Of a stretch of DNA of 64,000 nt, positions 7,640 to 16,119 are shown in pieces; the first letter of the stretch is position 1, and each line of letters starts with the position of its first letter. The DNA comes from an uncultured Oscillospiraceae bacterium (GTDB lineage: Bacteria > Bacillota > Clostridia > Oscillospirales > Ruminococcaceae). The notes under the pieces were generated by a model. It made no database searches. It worked only from the letters and a program-made list of their open reading frames with translations, and was not told where the DNA came from. Location: NCBI GenBank assembly GCA_934446455.1, contig CAKSEE010000007.1:7473-71472 (forward strand), written 5' to 3'. The position numbers were made by a program, and so were the translations under genes.

Positions 7640-8839
7640 ATGGCAAACTATACAGAGAAACCGAAAAAGGACAAGAAAAGCACTTCTAAGGATATCGCGC
7701 TCGAAAAGCTCGATTTTTACGACGCGCCCAGAAAGCCCGCCAGGCGTCCCGACAAGATAAAGGGCAGGCCGAAAAGCCCCGCTCAGCGCTTCGCGGCGGC
7801 GGTATTCCCGCAGAAGGACGACCCCGCGGGCGAAAAGGCGCGCAAGCTGATACTTATCGCGGCCGTCATTATTTTTGCGGCGACTATCGTGTTCCTTGTG
7901 CGGCAGATGCTGGCGATGAACAACGGCGCAGCAACCAACGACAAGCTCGCTGAGATAGCGGGCTCGCCCACAGGCACGATAGACGTAGACCTGAACCGCG
8001 ACCCGTTCGCGACAAACGGCACTACGGGCACGGGCGGCGTTACCGACGAAACCGAGGAAATAAACGTAACTCCCGTAACCAACACGCCCCTGAACATCGA
8101 CTTCAACGCGCTTAAGGCGATAAACCCGGACACCCGCGCATGGGTCAAGATAACGGGTACGCCAATAAACAACGTTGTGGTAAGCTCGGGCGACAACAGC
8201 TACTACCTCGACCACGACTTCTACGGCAACGACTCCATTACGGGCACGGTGTTCTCCGACAAGAAGAACAGGTGGGACGGCACGGACGACAACATAATAC
8301 TCTACGGGCACAACATGATAAGCGGCGAGTTCTTTGCAACGCTCGGACATTACGCGCCCAACGACACAAGCCGCGAGCCTATAGCCTTCTACAAGGTTCA
8401 CCCCACGGTAATGCTTGCAACGCCCGACGGCGGCAGTCAGACCTACAAGATATTCGCGGCGATGCTGCTCAACACCCAGTCAAAGTACGGCGAGGTGTTC
8501 AAGTACACATCAAAGACCCGCTTCAGCTCAAAGGAGGACTTCAACAGCTACATCATCGACATTATGGACAGAAGCTGGTTCTTTACGGACGTCGACCTTG
8601 ACTACGGCGACCAGCTGCTCACCATGTCAACCTGCTACTGGCCGCTCGGCGAGAGCGTTGACACGCGCTGGGTAGTATTTGCGAGAAAGGTTCGCCCGGG
8701 GGAAAGCGAATTTGTGGATACCACAGTCGCTGTGCGAAACTATCAGGCAAAATTGTTTGACTACTATTATGACCTCATAGGCGGTCAGTGGTACGGCAGC
8801 GTATGGGACAAATCAAAGCTGCTGAGCTACGACGGCTGA
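7640..8839 (+). CDS. Class B sortase 1
   Basis: A membrane transpeptidase that joins surface proteins to peptidoglycan. The 399-residue protein has a long basic cytoplasmic N-terminus (about 70 residues), one membrane helix (KLILIAAVIIFAATIVFLV), and an extracellular sortase domain. The catalytic histidine is in ILYGHNM, the cysteine in LLTMSTC and the arginine in RWVVFARK. After the domain comes a tail with YYYDLIGGQWYGSVW that recurs in the two following genes. The ATG follows GAAAGGGGAAA. It heads a four-gene run with short gaps. Confidence 0.92.
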   Translation: MANYTEKPKKDKKSTSKDIALEKLDFYDAPRKPARRPDKIKGRPKSPAQRFAAAVFPQKDDPAGEKARKLILIAAVIIFAATIVFLVRQMLAMNNGAATNDKLAEIAGSPTGTIDVDLNRDPFATNGTTGTGGVTDETEEINVTPVTNTPLNIDFNALKAINPDTRAWVKITGTPINNVVVSSGDNSYYLDHDFYGNDSITGTVFSDKKNRWDGTDDNIILYGHNMISGEFFATLGHYAPNDTSREPIAFYKVHPTVMLATPDGGSQTYKIFAAMLLNTQSKYGEVFKYTSKTRFSSKEDFNSYIIDIMDRSWFFTDVDLDYGDQLLTMSTCYWPLGESVDTRWVVFARKVRPGESEFVDTTVAVRNYQAKLFDYYYDLIGGQWYGSVWDKSKLLSYDG

Positions 8840-8872
8840 TAACTCCGAGAGATAAAAACAGGAGGGGAAAAT

Positions 8873-9922
8873 ATGGCAAACTTTGTTGAGAAAGAAAACC
8901 CCATGCTCCGCGTGGCAAAATACCTTATCCCGTGGAAGGGCGACAGACCCGTTGAGATTATCCGCAAGATAATATTCCTTGCGGCGCTTATCGTGCTTGT
9001 CGTGTCGCTGGTATCCCTCGGGGTTACCGCGAACAACAAGGTAAAGGACACAAAGGACAACAACGATCTGTCGAACCTCTACCACGGCACGGGCAGCACC
9101 ACAGTCGAGATAGACACGACAAAGCGCGAGGAGCTTCAGCGCGAACACCCGCAGGTTATGGACGAGTTCCTGCCGCTGCTTGAGATAAACGAGGACGTTG
9201 TGGGCTGGATAACCATAGGCGACGAGGACGACCCGTTCATCGACTACGTTGTAATGCAGGGCGACGACAACTCCTACTACCTCAACCACAACTACAAGGG
9301 CGACCCGAGCGTTTCCGGCGCTATCTTCGCGGACTACCGCAAGCCGATAACCGCCGACAGCCGGCCTGCGAACATCGTGCTTTACGGACACAATATGTCC
9401 TCCGGCGAATATTTCGCAAGGCTCACGCGCTACTTCAACTACCGCCCTAGCGGAAACACGGACATGGAGTTCTACAAGCAGCACCCCACGCTCACATTCA
9501 GCACGCTTTACGAAAAAAGCACCTACAAGATTTTCGCGGGAGTGCTGATGAACGTGCGCAAGAAGGACGGCGAGGTGTTCAGATATATCGACGGGCTGGA
9601 CTTCGGTTCCAAGGCGGAGTTCGACGACTACTGCGCTAACGTTCTCGACCGCAGCACGTTCTACAGCCCTGATGTTGACCTTAAGTACGGCGACGAACTG
9701 CTCACGCTCTCAACGTGCATTTTCGACTACGGCGACGCGTTCGACCTGCGCTGGGTAGTGTTCGCGCGGAAGGTGCGCGACGGCGAGGATCCCACGGTAG
9801 ACGTTGAGCGCGCCTATGCAAACCCCGACCCGCTCTATTTCGAGAAATATTACCGCTACTACGGCGGCTCATGGAGCGGCAGACAATGGCCCGCAGACCT
9901 TATTCAGGGTTACACCTATTAA
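8873..9922 (+). CDS. Class B sortase 2
   Basis: The 349-residue protein is a paralogue of its neighbours. A short cytoplasmic part with LIPWKGD precedes one membrane helix (IIFLAALIVLVVSLVSLGV). The sortase domain has VLYGHNM (His), LLTLSTC (Cys) and LRWVVFARK (Arg). The tail YYRYYGGSWSGRQW matches the others. AGGAGGGGA precedes the ATG. Having three non-identical sortases suggests different substrates or successive steps; which substrates is not shown by the sequence. Confidence 0.92.
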   Translation: MANFVEKENPMLRVAKYLIPWKGDRPVEIIRKIIFLAALIVLVVSLVSLGVTANNKVKDTKDNNDLSNLYHGTGSTTVEIDTTKREELQREHPQVMDEFLPLLEINEDVVGWITIGDEDDPFIDYVVMQGDDNSYYLNHNYKGDPSVSGAIFADYRKPITADSRPANIVLYGHNMSSGEYFARLTRYFNYRPSGNTDMEFYKQHPTLTFSTLYEKSTYKIFAGVLMNVRKKDGEVFRYIDGLDFGSKAEFDDYCANVLDRSTFYSPDVDLKYGDELLTLSTCIFDYGDAFDLRWVVFARKVRDGEDPTVDVERAYANPDPLYFEKYYRYYGGSWSGRQWPADLIQGYTY

Positions 9923-9953
9923 GATAAAGGCACACCGAAAGGAATGAATCCGC

Positions 9954-11051
9954 ATGGCAGAAATGGAAACGAGCTTTTCTCCTAAAAAGAAAAGAAAGAA
10001 AAGGAAAAAGGAGAACCTCTTCAAGAGCATAGTCAAGGGGCTTATCCCGTGGAAGGGCGACAGCGCAACAGAAATATTCCGCAAGGTTATCTTCCTGCTC
10101 GCGCTCGTCATCTTCGTGGGTGCGGCGGTGATAATCGCGCGCAACCTCATGCTCTATGCAGGCGTTGAAAAAACCGATAATCCCGATGGCACAGGCGGCG
10201 GCAGCGCCGTCAACGCCTACATAGTGCAGCTTAAGAACCAGACGCCCACGCAGCAGGAGATAGAGCAGCTCCCCGATGGCTCCGTAAACGAGGAATACGC
10301 CGCGCTTTACGCCGCAAACAACGATTTTGTCGGCTGGATAAACATTCCCGGCACGAACATAGACTACCCCGTGGTTCAGGGGCCTGACAACGAATACTAC
10401 CTGCACAAGGACTTTGACGGCAGCGACCTTTTCGAGGGCACTATCTTCACCGACTATGAGGGCAAGTTCGGCCCCGGGGTAATGCCAAACAACACGATAC
10501 TCTACGGGCATAATATGCTCTACAAGTACAAGTTCACGGCGCTCACAAACTACTCAAAGGATATCGAGTTCCTCAAGATGTCCCCCGTTGTGGACTTCAA
10601 CACGCTCTATCAGGACAACAAGTACAAGATCTTCGCGGTGTTCAAGGTGAATACCGAGGAGGAGCACGGCGACCTGTTCGACTACACGAACTACGTCTAC
10701 TTCAAGAACTCCTCGGATTTCTACAACTATATTCTCGAGTGCATGGACCGCAGCATTTACGAAACGGGCGTTGACATAGAATACGGCGACGAGCTTCTCA
10801 CCATGTCAACCTGCGACGAGTCCACGGGCGTTAAGAATATGCGCCTTGTGGTGGTTGCGAGAAAGGTCCGCGAGAACGAAATGCCCGAGGTCGACACCTC
10901 CAAAATCACGCGCAAGAAGAGCATAAAATACTTTGACGCGTACTACGACATCTACGGCAACACCTGGTCGGGCAGAACGTGGGACACCTCCCTTGTAAAG
11001 GGAATGGACGAGTACATCAGGGAAAACGGTCTTGAGGACGACCCCGCCTGA
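9954..11051 (+). CDS. Class B sortase 3
   Basis: The 365-residue protein has a lysine/arginine-rich cytoplasmic start (KKKRKKRKKE), the same LIPWKGD segment as sortase 2, one membrane helix (KVIFLLALVIFVGAAVII), and a class B domain with ILYGHNM, LLTMSTC and RLVVVARK. The tail YYDIYGNTWSGRTW repeats the shared motif and continues into an acidic end. The shared N-terminal segment shows that sortases 2 and 3 arose by a more recent duplication than sortase 1. Confidence 0.92.
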   Translation: MAEMETSFSPKKKRKKRKKENLFKSIVKGLIPWKGDSATEIFRKVIFLLALVIFVGAAVIIARNLMLYAGVEKTDNPDGTGGGSAVNAYIVQLKNQTPTQQEIEQLPDGSVNEEYAALYAANNDFVGWINIPGTNIDYPVVQGPDNEYYLHKDFDGSDLFEGTIFTDYEGKFGPGVMPNNTILYGHNMLYKYKFTALTNYSKDIEFLKMSPVVDFNTLYQDNKYKIFAVFKVNTEEEHGDLFDYTNYVYFKNSSDFYNYILECMDRSIYETGVDIEYGDELLTMSTCDESTGVKNMRLVVVARKVRENEMPEVDTSKITRKKSIKYFDAYYDIYGNTWSGRTWDTSLVKGMDEYIRENGLEDDPA

Positions 11052-11069
11052 CATTCTGACGGAGAAAAT

Positions 11070-12506
11070 ATGAAACATCTTTCACTCACACAGATAATTG
11101 CAGCGCTGCTTATAAGCAACGTGTTCCTGCTCAGCTGCGGGGTAAGCGGCACGGTGGAGAAAACCGCGCCCGCGCCGCAGCAGGAAATTGAGCAGCGCCC
11201 CGAGGACGAGCTTCACGGACAGGGTACGGTGGACTTCATCGCGCCCGACGCGCAGCAGCAGCAAACGGTTTATGTAGAGCAGCTGACCTTTGCGCAGCCC
11301 CCGCTGTCCGAGCGCCCCGTGTCCAGCACATTCATTGAGCGCGACAACATCGAGCCGCAGGAGCAGACCTATGAGAGCGTTGAGCTTATCGACACGGATG
11401 AAACCGCACAGGAGAGCGAAGAGCCCGACCTGATCGTCGTGCCCGAGGAGAGCGAGGAACCCGAGCCGCCCGCCGCTGCAACGCCCACGGCGACTACTGC
11501 GACAACTCCCCCCGTAACAACGCCTGCCACAACGGCGTCCTCTGCCACAACGACTCCCGTAACGACCACCACTGTAACAACGGTCACGACAACTACCGCC
11601 GCAACCCCCGAATCCACTTCGGGCGGCGGCATTAAGGTTGAGGACACCACGCCCTCCACTACAGCGCCGCGCCAGCCCGAGGAGATACCCACGGACGTTG
11701 CGGACGAGATACTCTACGTCAACAACGGCGGCGTTACGGTGTCGGGCTCCGCGCTTGATATCGTGTCGCGCGTTACGCAGAACGAGGTGGGCTACACCTT
11801 TGCGCCCGAGGCGATAAAGGCGCAGGCGGTGGCGGCGTACACCTACATAAAATACTGCAACAAGTACGGCAGCTACCCGAGCGTTATCCTGAGCGACAGC
11901 GTGAACGACTCTGTGCGCACGCTTACAGCCTCCGTAATAGGGCAGGCGGTGTATTGCGACGGCTCGCTCATTCAGGCGGTGTACTCCGCTTCCTCTGCGG
12001 GCAGCACGGCTTCAAGCGAGAGCGTGTGGGGCAACTATTACTCATACCTCACAAGCGTTTACTGCGAGCTTGACGAGCAGTACGACCCCAACTACGGCAG
12101 GACCGCGACGTTCTCCGCAGACGACATGAAGTCCCGCATATACAACAAAACGGGCATTTCCCTTACGGGCAGCCCTGCGGAGTGGTTCACGATAGACAAG
12201 CGCGTGGACGGCAAATACGTCGAGCAGATGAGCATAGGCGGCTATCACAGCTATATCGACAGCGACGGCGACACCGTGAAAATTTCGGGGCGCGTGTTCA
12301 GGCAGAGGATAATGGGCTACGATATCCGCTCGAGCGCGTTTGACATAAGCTACGACGCAGCCACGGACAGCTTCACGATTACCACCTACGGCTACGGCCA
12401 CGGCGTGGGGCTCAGCCAGAACGGCGCAAACGCCCTTGCCACCTACTGGGGCTGGGATTATAAGCAGATACTCGAGTTCTATTACACGGGTACGGAAGTC
12501 TACTAA
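11070..12506 (+). CDS. SpoIID/LytB-domain lipoprotein
   Basis: The 478-residue protein starts with a lipoprotein signal (IIAALLISNVFLLSC, lipobox LLSC). A long linker rich in Glu, Pro and Thr follows (residues 30-205, with TTTPVTTTTVTT runs), then a SpoIID/LytB domain (about 220-478). Domain motifs are NEVGYTFAPEAIKAQAVAAY, ASSAGSTASSESVWG and GYGHGVGLSQNGA. SpoIID is a lytic transglycosylase acting on denuded glycan during engulfment. A linker this long and the sortase context suggest a cell-wall enzyme of the vegetative surface instead; that is inference. Confidence 0.9.
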   Translation: MKHLSLTQIIAALLISNVFLLSCGVSGTVEKTAPAPQQEIEQRPEDELHGQGTVDFIAPDAQQQQTVYVEQLTFAQPPLSERPVSSTFIERDNIEPQEQTYESVELIDTDETAQESEEPDLIVVPEESEEPEPPAAATPTATTATTPPVTTPATTASSATTTPVTTTTVTTVTTTTAATPESTSGGGIKVEDTTPSTTAPRQPEEIPTDVADEILYVNNGGVTVSGSALDIVSRVTQNEVGYTFAPEAIKAQAVAAYTYIKYCNKYGSYPSVILSDSVNDSVRTLTASVIGQAVYCDGSLIQAVYSASSAGSTASSESVWGNYYSYLTSVYCELDEQYDPNYGRTATFSADDMKSRIYNKTGISLTGSPAEWFTIDKRVDGKYVEQMSIGGYHSYIDSDGDTVKISGRVFRQRIMGYDIRSSAFDISYDAATDSFTITTYGYGHGVGLSQNGANALATYWGWDYKQILEFYYTGTEVY

Positions 12507-12514
12507 AACAAAAG

Positions 12515-12550
12515 AACGGCGGCTCTGAATGCGAGCCGCCGTTTTGTTTT
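12515..12550. terminator. Bidirectional terminator after the sortase cluster
   Basis: Stem AACGGCGGCT/AGCCGCCGTT with A-rich sequence on the left and TTTGTTTTT on the right, so it can stop transcription from both sides. Confidence 0.85.
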
Positions 12551-12573
12551 TACTTGTTAAAAAAGATTCTCAC

Positions 12574-12678
12574 TAGGCTGGGGAGAAAGGTGCAGATGCT
12601 AGGAAACGGCATTTCGGCTAGGCTTTGTGCCTGCCGAAATGTCGTTGACGACGCAGATGTACCTTTATCGCCAGCCTA
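12574..12678 (-). repeat. Repeat family 2, copy 1 (105 bp, structured)
   Basis: The ends are inverted repeats (TAGGCTGGGGAGAAAGGT and the complement of ACCTTTATCGCCAGCCTA; two mismatches). Inside is a hairpin ACGGCATTTCGGC/GCCGAAATGTCGT and a direct repeat GCAGATG. A second copy lies at 36949-37053. The left edge overlaps nothing, and the right edge supplies the stop codon of the small gene at 12676-12801. ACT flanks both sides and could be a 3-bp target duplication. Confidence 0.75.
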
Positions 12679-12801
12679 CTGCCTGATGTATATTCCCTGC
12701 TCCTCTATATAGTCCTCCAGCTCCTGCTTCATATCGTCCACCCACGTTTTGTCTGCGGGAGCGCTCCGGGGCTCGGGCTTCTTTTCCTTATCCTTGTCCA
12801 T
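12676..12801 (-). CDS. Small acidic/basic hypothetical protein (41 aa)
   Basis: A 41-codon frame (MDKDKEKKPEPR ... EEQGIYIRQ) starts at an ATG preceded by AAGAGGTG. The first half is charged and disordered and the second half looks helical (DDMKQELEDYIEEQG). I recognise no family. The stop codon TAG is formed by the edge of repeat family 2, so the repeat may have ended a slightly longer protein. Codon use and the ribosome site support expression; function unknown. Confidence 0.6.
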   Translation of the reverse strand: MDKDKEKKPEPRSAPADKTWVDDMKQELEDYIEEQGIYIRQ

Positions 12802-12921
12802 ATTGCACCTCTTTTGAATACTTGCATGCTCTGCGCCTGCACTGATTCAGCCCGCAAGCGCGTTCTCTCTGATATATTGTAACACATTCTCGGGAAAATG
12901 CAAGTCCAACGGAGAAATATT

Positions 12922-13572
12922 TCATTTTCGTGATGAAAGCGTCTTTGCGAATACCGCGCCTTCAACATCTGCCGCCCCCGCTTCGCGCAAAATCCGTGCG
13001 CAGGCGCTGAGCGTGCTGCCCGTGGTGCAGATGTCGTCGATAATAAGCACGCGCTTTCCCGCAACGGTTTTGGGGCGCCTTACAAAGAACGCTCCGCCCG
13101 CGTTTTCGCGGCGCGCCTGCGCACGCAGACGCTTCTGCTCCGCGCCGTCGCGCACGCCAAGCGCGCTTACGCACCGAACCCCGCATACGCGCGAAAGTCT
13201 GCGGGCAAGCCTTACCGCGGGCTGAAAGCCGCGCTCGAGCGTTGAAGAAAACCTGCTCGGCACGGGCACAAGCATATCCGCCTGCACCTTGCCGATGCGT
13301 TCCGCCATTATAAGCGCGAAAGGCTCTGCATAGCACCCCAAAGGCCCGCCCTTGTACCGCAGCAGCGCCGCCCTTACAGCGCCCTCGTAGACATACGGGG
13401 CGGTAAGCGCGCTCAGTCCCTCGGGGACCGGCTCTGCGCCGTCGTATTCGCGCAGGGCTATATAGCAGCGCTCGTGCCAGTATTCAAACGCCCCGACAAT
13501 GCCGCCGCAGAACGGGCAGCGGTTCGGCGCGAGAAGCGACAGCAGCGCCCGCCCAAGCTCACTCCTTGTCAA
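12922..13572 (-). CDS. comFC: ComF family phosphoribosyltransferase-like protein
   Basis: The 216-residue protein has an N-terminal zinc-finger pair (CPFCGG near residue 20, then HERC) and a C-terminal PRTase-like fold with VLIIDDICTTGSTL (PRPP-binding loop) near 175. ComFC-type proteins act in DNA uptake and possibly replication restart. I chose the TTG at 13572 because GGAGGAG stands four bases before it. This start overlaps the end of recD2 by 14 bases, so translation is coupled. A longer in-frame start at 13632 lacks a ribosome site. Confidence 0.88.
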   Translation of the reverse strand: MTRSELGRALLSLLAPNRCPFCGGIVGAFEYWHERCYIALREYDGAEPVPEGLSALTAPYVYEGAVRAALLRYKGGPLGCYAEPFALIMAERIGKVQADMLVPVPSRFSSTLERGFQPAVRLARRLSRVCGVRCVSALGVRDGAEQKRLRAQARRENAGGAFFVRRPKTVAGKRVLIIDDICTTGSTLSACARILREAGAADVEGAVFAKTLSSRK

Positions 13573-15778
13573 AATACTCCTCCAGATAAGCGCGCAGGCA
13601 TGTGTAGCGGTGCGCGCGGCGGTCGTTGTCAACCATGCTGTACACCTTGCCGACTGTGCCTATGATGATAAGCGTTTTCTTTGCTCGCGTTACGGCGGTG
13701 TAAAGCAGGTTGCGGTAAGACAGCCTGTCCATACCGTTCGGCAGCGGGATTATAACGGCGGGGTACTCGCTGCCCTGACTTTTATGTATGGTCACGGCGT
13801 AGGCGTGTTCTATTTTTTTCAGCATTTCGCTGTCGTAGTGCGCGCGCCTGCCGTCAAAGTCTATCTCAACGTTCTCGTTCACGCGGTCCGCCTCGGCTAT
13901 CCTGCCGATGTCGCCGTTGAATATCCCGTGGGACTTCTCCGCGCCGCGCCGCCACTCCACGTCGTAGTCGTTCTTGGTCTGCATTATCTTGTCGCCCTCG
14001 CGGAAAAGCGTGTTCATGAACTTTACCTCGCGCTTGTCCTTTGACGGCGGGTTGAGCGCCAGCTGCAGCTCGTGGTTAAGGCTCTGCGTGCCCACCGTAC
14101 CCATGCGGGAGGGGCACAGCACCTGTATGTCGTCGAGCGGGTCGTAGCCGTAGCTTGCGGGCAGGCGCGTTCTGCAAAGCTCCACCACAAGGCGCAGGGT
14201 GTTCTCCTCGCTGTCCGAGGGCATGAAGAAAAAGTCGTTCTTTCTGTCGTTTAGTATGGGGTACTCTCCCCGCACTATCCTGTGCGCGTTGGTTACGATA
14301 AGGCTCTGCGCCGCCTGTCGGAATATCTGCTTGAGCTCCACCACGGGTACTCTGCCGCTTGCAATAAGGTCGCCCAGCACGTTGCCCGCGCCCACTGAGG
14401 GCAGCTGGCTGCTGTCGCCCACCATTACAAGCCGCGTTTTACCGCGCAGCGAGTGCAGCAGCGAAGCCATAAGCTGCGTGTCCACCATGGACATCTCGTC
14501 GATTATCAGCACGTCGCAGCTAAGCGGGTTCTCCTCGTTGCGCTTGAACGAGCTTCCCCCCGCCGCAAAGTCCACCTCAAGCAGGCGGTGGATAGTCTGC
14601 GCGGGCGCGCCTGTAAGCTCCGCCATGCGCTTTGCAGCCCTGCCCGTGGGCGCCGCAAGCTTTATCTTCTGCCCGCGCTGCCTGCACAGTGAAATTACAG
14701 CGTTGAGCGTTGTGGTCTTGCCCGTGCCGGGGCCGCCCGTGAGGATAAACACGCGGTTGTTCATGCAGGCGTTTATCGCCTCGCGCTGAAGCCCCTCGTA
14801 GGTGATGTTCTCCGTCCACTCTATGGCTGATATCTCCTTTGAGAAGTCCGCGTCCGTATCGCCGCCCGCCTTTATAAGCTCCGCAGTTTTTTCCGCAATG
14901 AAGCGCTCCGCGCCGTAAAGGTCGCTTAAGAAAACAAAGCGCCCCTCCTCCCTGCTGTCGATAGCTATCTCGCCGCGCTCCTCGGTCATTTTAAGCGCGT
15001 TATAATAGCTGCTTTCGCTTACGGAAAGCGCAGCGCATACCCGCTCGCTCAGCAGGGGCTCGGGCAGGCAGGTGCTGCCGTTTGAGGCGCCCGCTCTCAG
15101 CACCCACAGGATACCCGCGTAAATGCGCTCCTCGCTGTCGGGCGGCACGCCAAGGTCAAGCGCCATGCGGTCCGCGTCCCTGAAAGGCAGTTCAATACCA
15201 TTTGCGCACAGGCAGTAGGGATTATCGCTCACTATCTTTACCGTAGCGCCCTCGTACTGTTTCCACACGGCGGCTATGTACACGGGCTGTATGCCGTACT
15301 TTGAAAAGAACGTCATAGCCTTGCGCAGTCCCGTTATTCTGCGGAATTCCTTGCCGATGGCAAGCGCGCGCTCGGTGGTTATACCCTTTATTGCGCTTAA
15401 CTGCGCAGGGGAGTTTTCGAGAATATCCACGGTGTCCTCGCCGTACGCCTGAACGATTCGCCTTGCAAGCGACGGGCCTATGCCCGCGATAACGCCTGAG
15501 CCCAGATAGCGGCGCAGCGCGTCCGCCGTCTGCGGCAGGGCGCGCTCGAATATCTCCGTTTTGAACTGCCTGCCATATTTCTGCGAGTTCACATATTCCC
15601 CGTAGAGCGTGAGGCTCTCACCTTCGCGCACGTCGCCCATGCAGCCGACCGCCGTCACAAGCTCTCCGTCCACGTCAAGTCCCAGCACGATATAGCCGTT
15701 TTCCTCGTTGAAGAAAACGACGTCCTCCACCGTGCCGCTTATTGTTGAAAGCTCCCCCGCGATATCCGTCCCGTTCAA
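13559..15778 (-). CDS. recD2: RecD2-type 5'-3' DNA helicase
   Basis: A superfamily 1B helicase without RecBC partners. The 739-residue protein has an N-terminal OB-like region, helix-hairpin-helix motifs (GSGVIAGIGPSLARRIV and LSAIKGITTERAL) near 90-140, then Walker A GGPGTGKTTTLNA near 345, Walker B LIIDEMSMVD near 425, and the late motif YAVTIHKSQGSEYPAV near 680. The TTG at 15778 is preferred: it has AGGAGAAG upstream and begins just after the stop of the 97-residue gene. A TTG at 15805 would overlap that gene. Confidence 0.93.
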   Translation of the reverse strand: MNGTDIAGELSTISGTVEDVVFFNEENGYIVLGLDVDGELVTAVGCMGDVREGESLTLYGEYVNSQKYGRQFKTEIFERALPQTADALRRYLGSGVIAGIGPSLARRIVQAYGEDTVDILENSPAQLSAIKGITTERALAIGKEFRRITGLRKAMTFFSKYGIQPVYIAAVWKQYEGATVKIVSDNPYCLCANGIELPFRDADRMALDLGVPPDSEERIYAGILWVLRAGASNGSTCLPEPLLSERVCAALSVSESSYYNALKMTEERGEIAIDSREEGRFVFLSDLYGAERFIAEKTAELIKAGGDTDADFSKEISAIEWTENITYEGLQREAINACMNNRVFILTGGPGTGKTTTLNAVISLCRQRGQKIKLAAPTGRAAKRMAELTGAPAQTIHRLLEVDFAAGGSSFKRNEENPLSCDVLIIDEMSMVDTQLMASLLHSLRGKTRLVMVGDSSQLPSVGAGNVLGDLIASGRVPVVELKQIFRQAAQSLIVTNAHRIVRGEYPILNDRKNDFFFMPSDSEENTLRLVVELCRTRLPASYGYDPLDDIQVLCPSRMGTVGTQSLNHELQLALNPPSKDKREVKFMNTLFREGDKIMQTKNDYDVEWRRGAEKSHGIFNGDIGRIAEADRVNENVEIDFDGRRAHYDSEMLKKIEHAYAVTIHKSQGSEYPAVIIPLPNGMDRLSYRNLLYTAVTRAKKTLIIIGTVGKVYSMVDNDRRAHRYTCLRAYLEEYFDKE

Positions 15779-15780
15779 TG

Positions 15781-16074
15781 TCACTTCTCCTGTTTTATCC
15801 TGCAAAGCCTTACCGGCGCGTATTTCTGCGCAAGAAGCCGCGCCTTATCGTCGCATTCGCCGCCTGTGAGCATAATGTTCACCTGCTTGATATGCCCCGT
15901 CTGCCGCGCGTACTCCACAAAATCCTCCGCGTCCGCGTCTGATTTAATGTACACCTCGAACCTGCCGCCGCGCTGCCGCAGAAGCGCCCACGACAGCGCC
16001 TTTATAAGCATGGCAAGCCCGAATATCGCCAGAAACATCAGCACGAATGCGTATAAAAACTCTCCTGCACCCAC
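15781..16074 (-). CDS. Small membrane-anchored hypothetical protein (97 aa)
   Basis: An N-terminal hydrophobic helix (FLYAFVLMFLAIFGLAMLI) is followed by a basic stretch and a soluble alpha-beta part containing FEVYIKSDADAEDFVEYARQ and two cysteines. It resembles a small anchored domain but I recognise no family. Its stop is two bases before recD2, so it belongs to the same operon (97-aa gene, recD2, comF). Confidence 0.7.
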   Translation of the reverse strand: MGAGEFLYAFVLMFLAIFGLAMLIKALSWALLRQRGGRFEVYIKSDADAEDFVEYARQTGHIKQVNIMLTGGECDDKARLLAQKYAPVRLCRIKQEK

Positions 16075-16119
16075 ATATACCGCCTCCTTATGGCAGTATA
16101 TGCAAAGCGAAGCGCCGCG

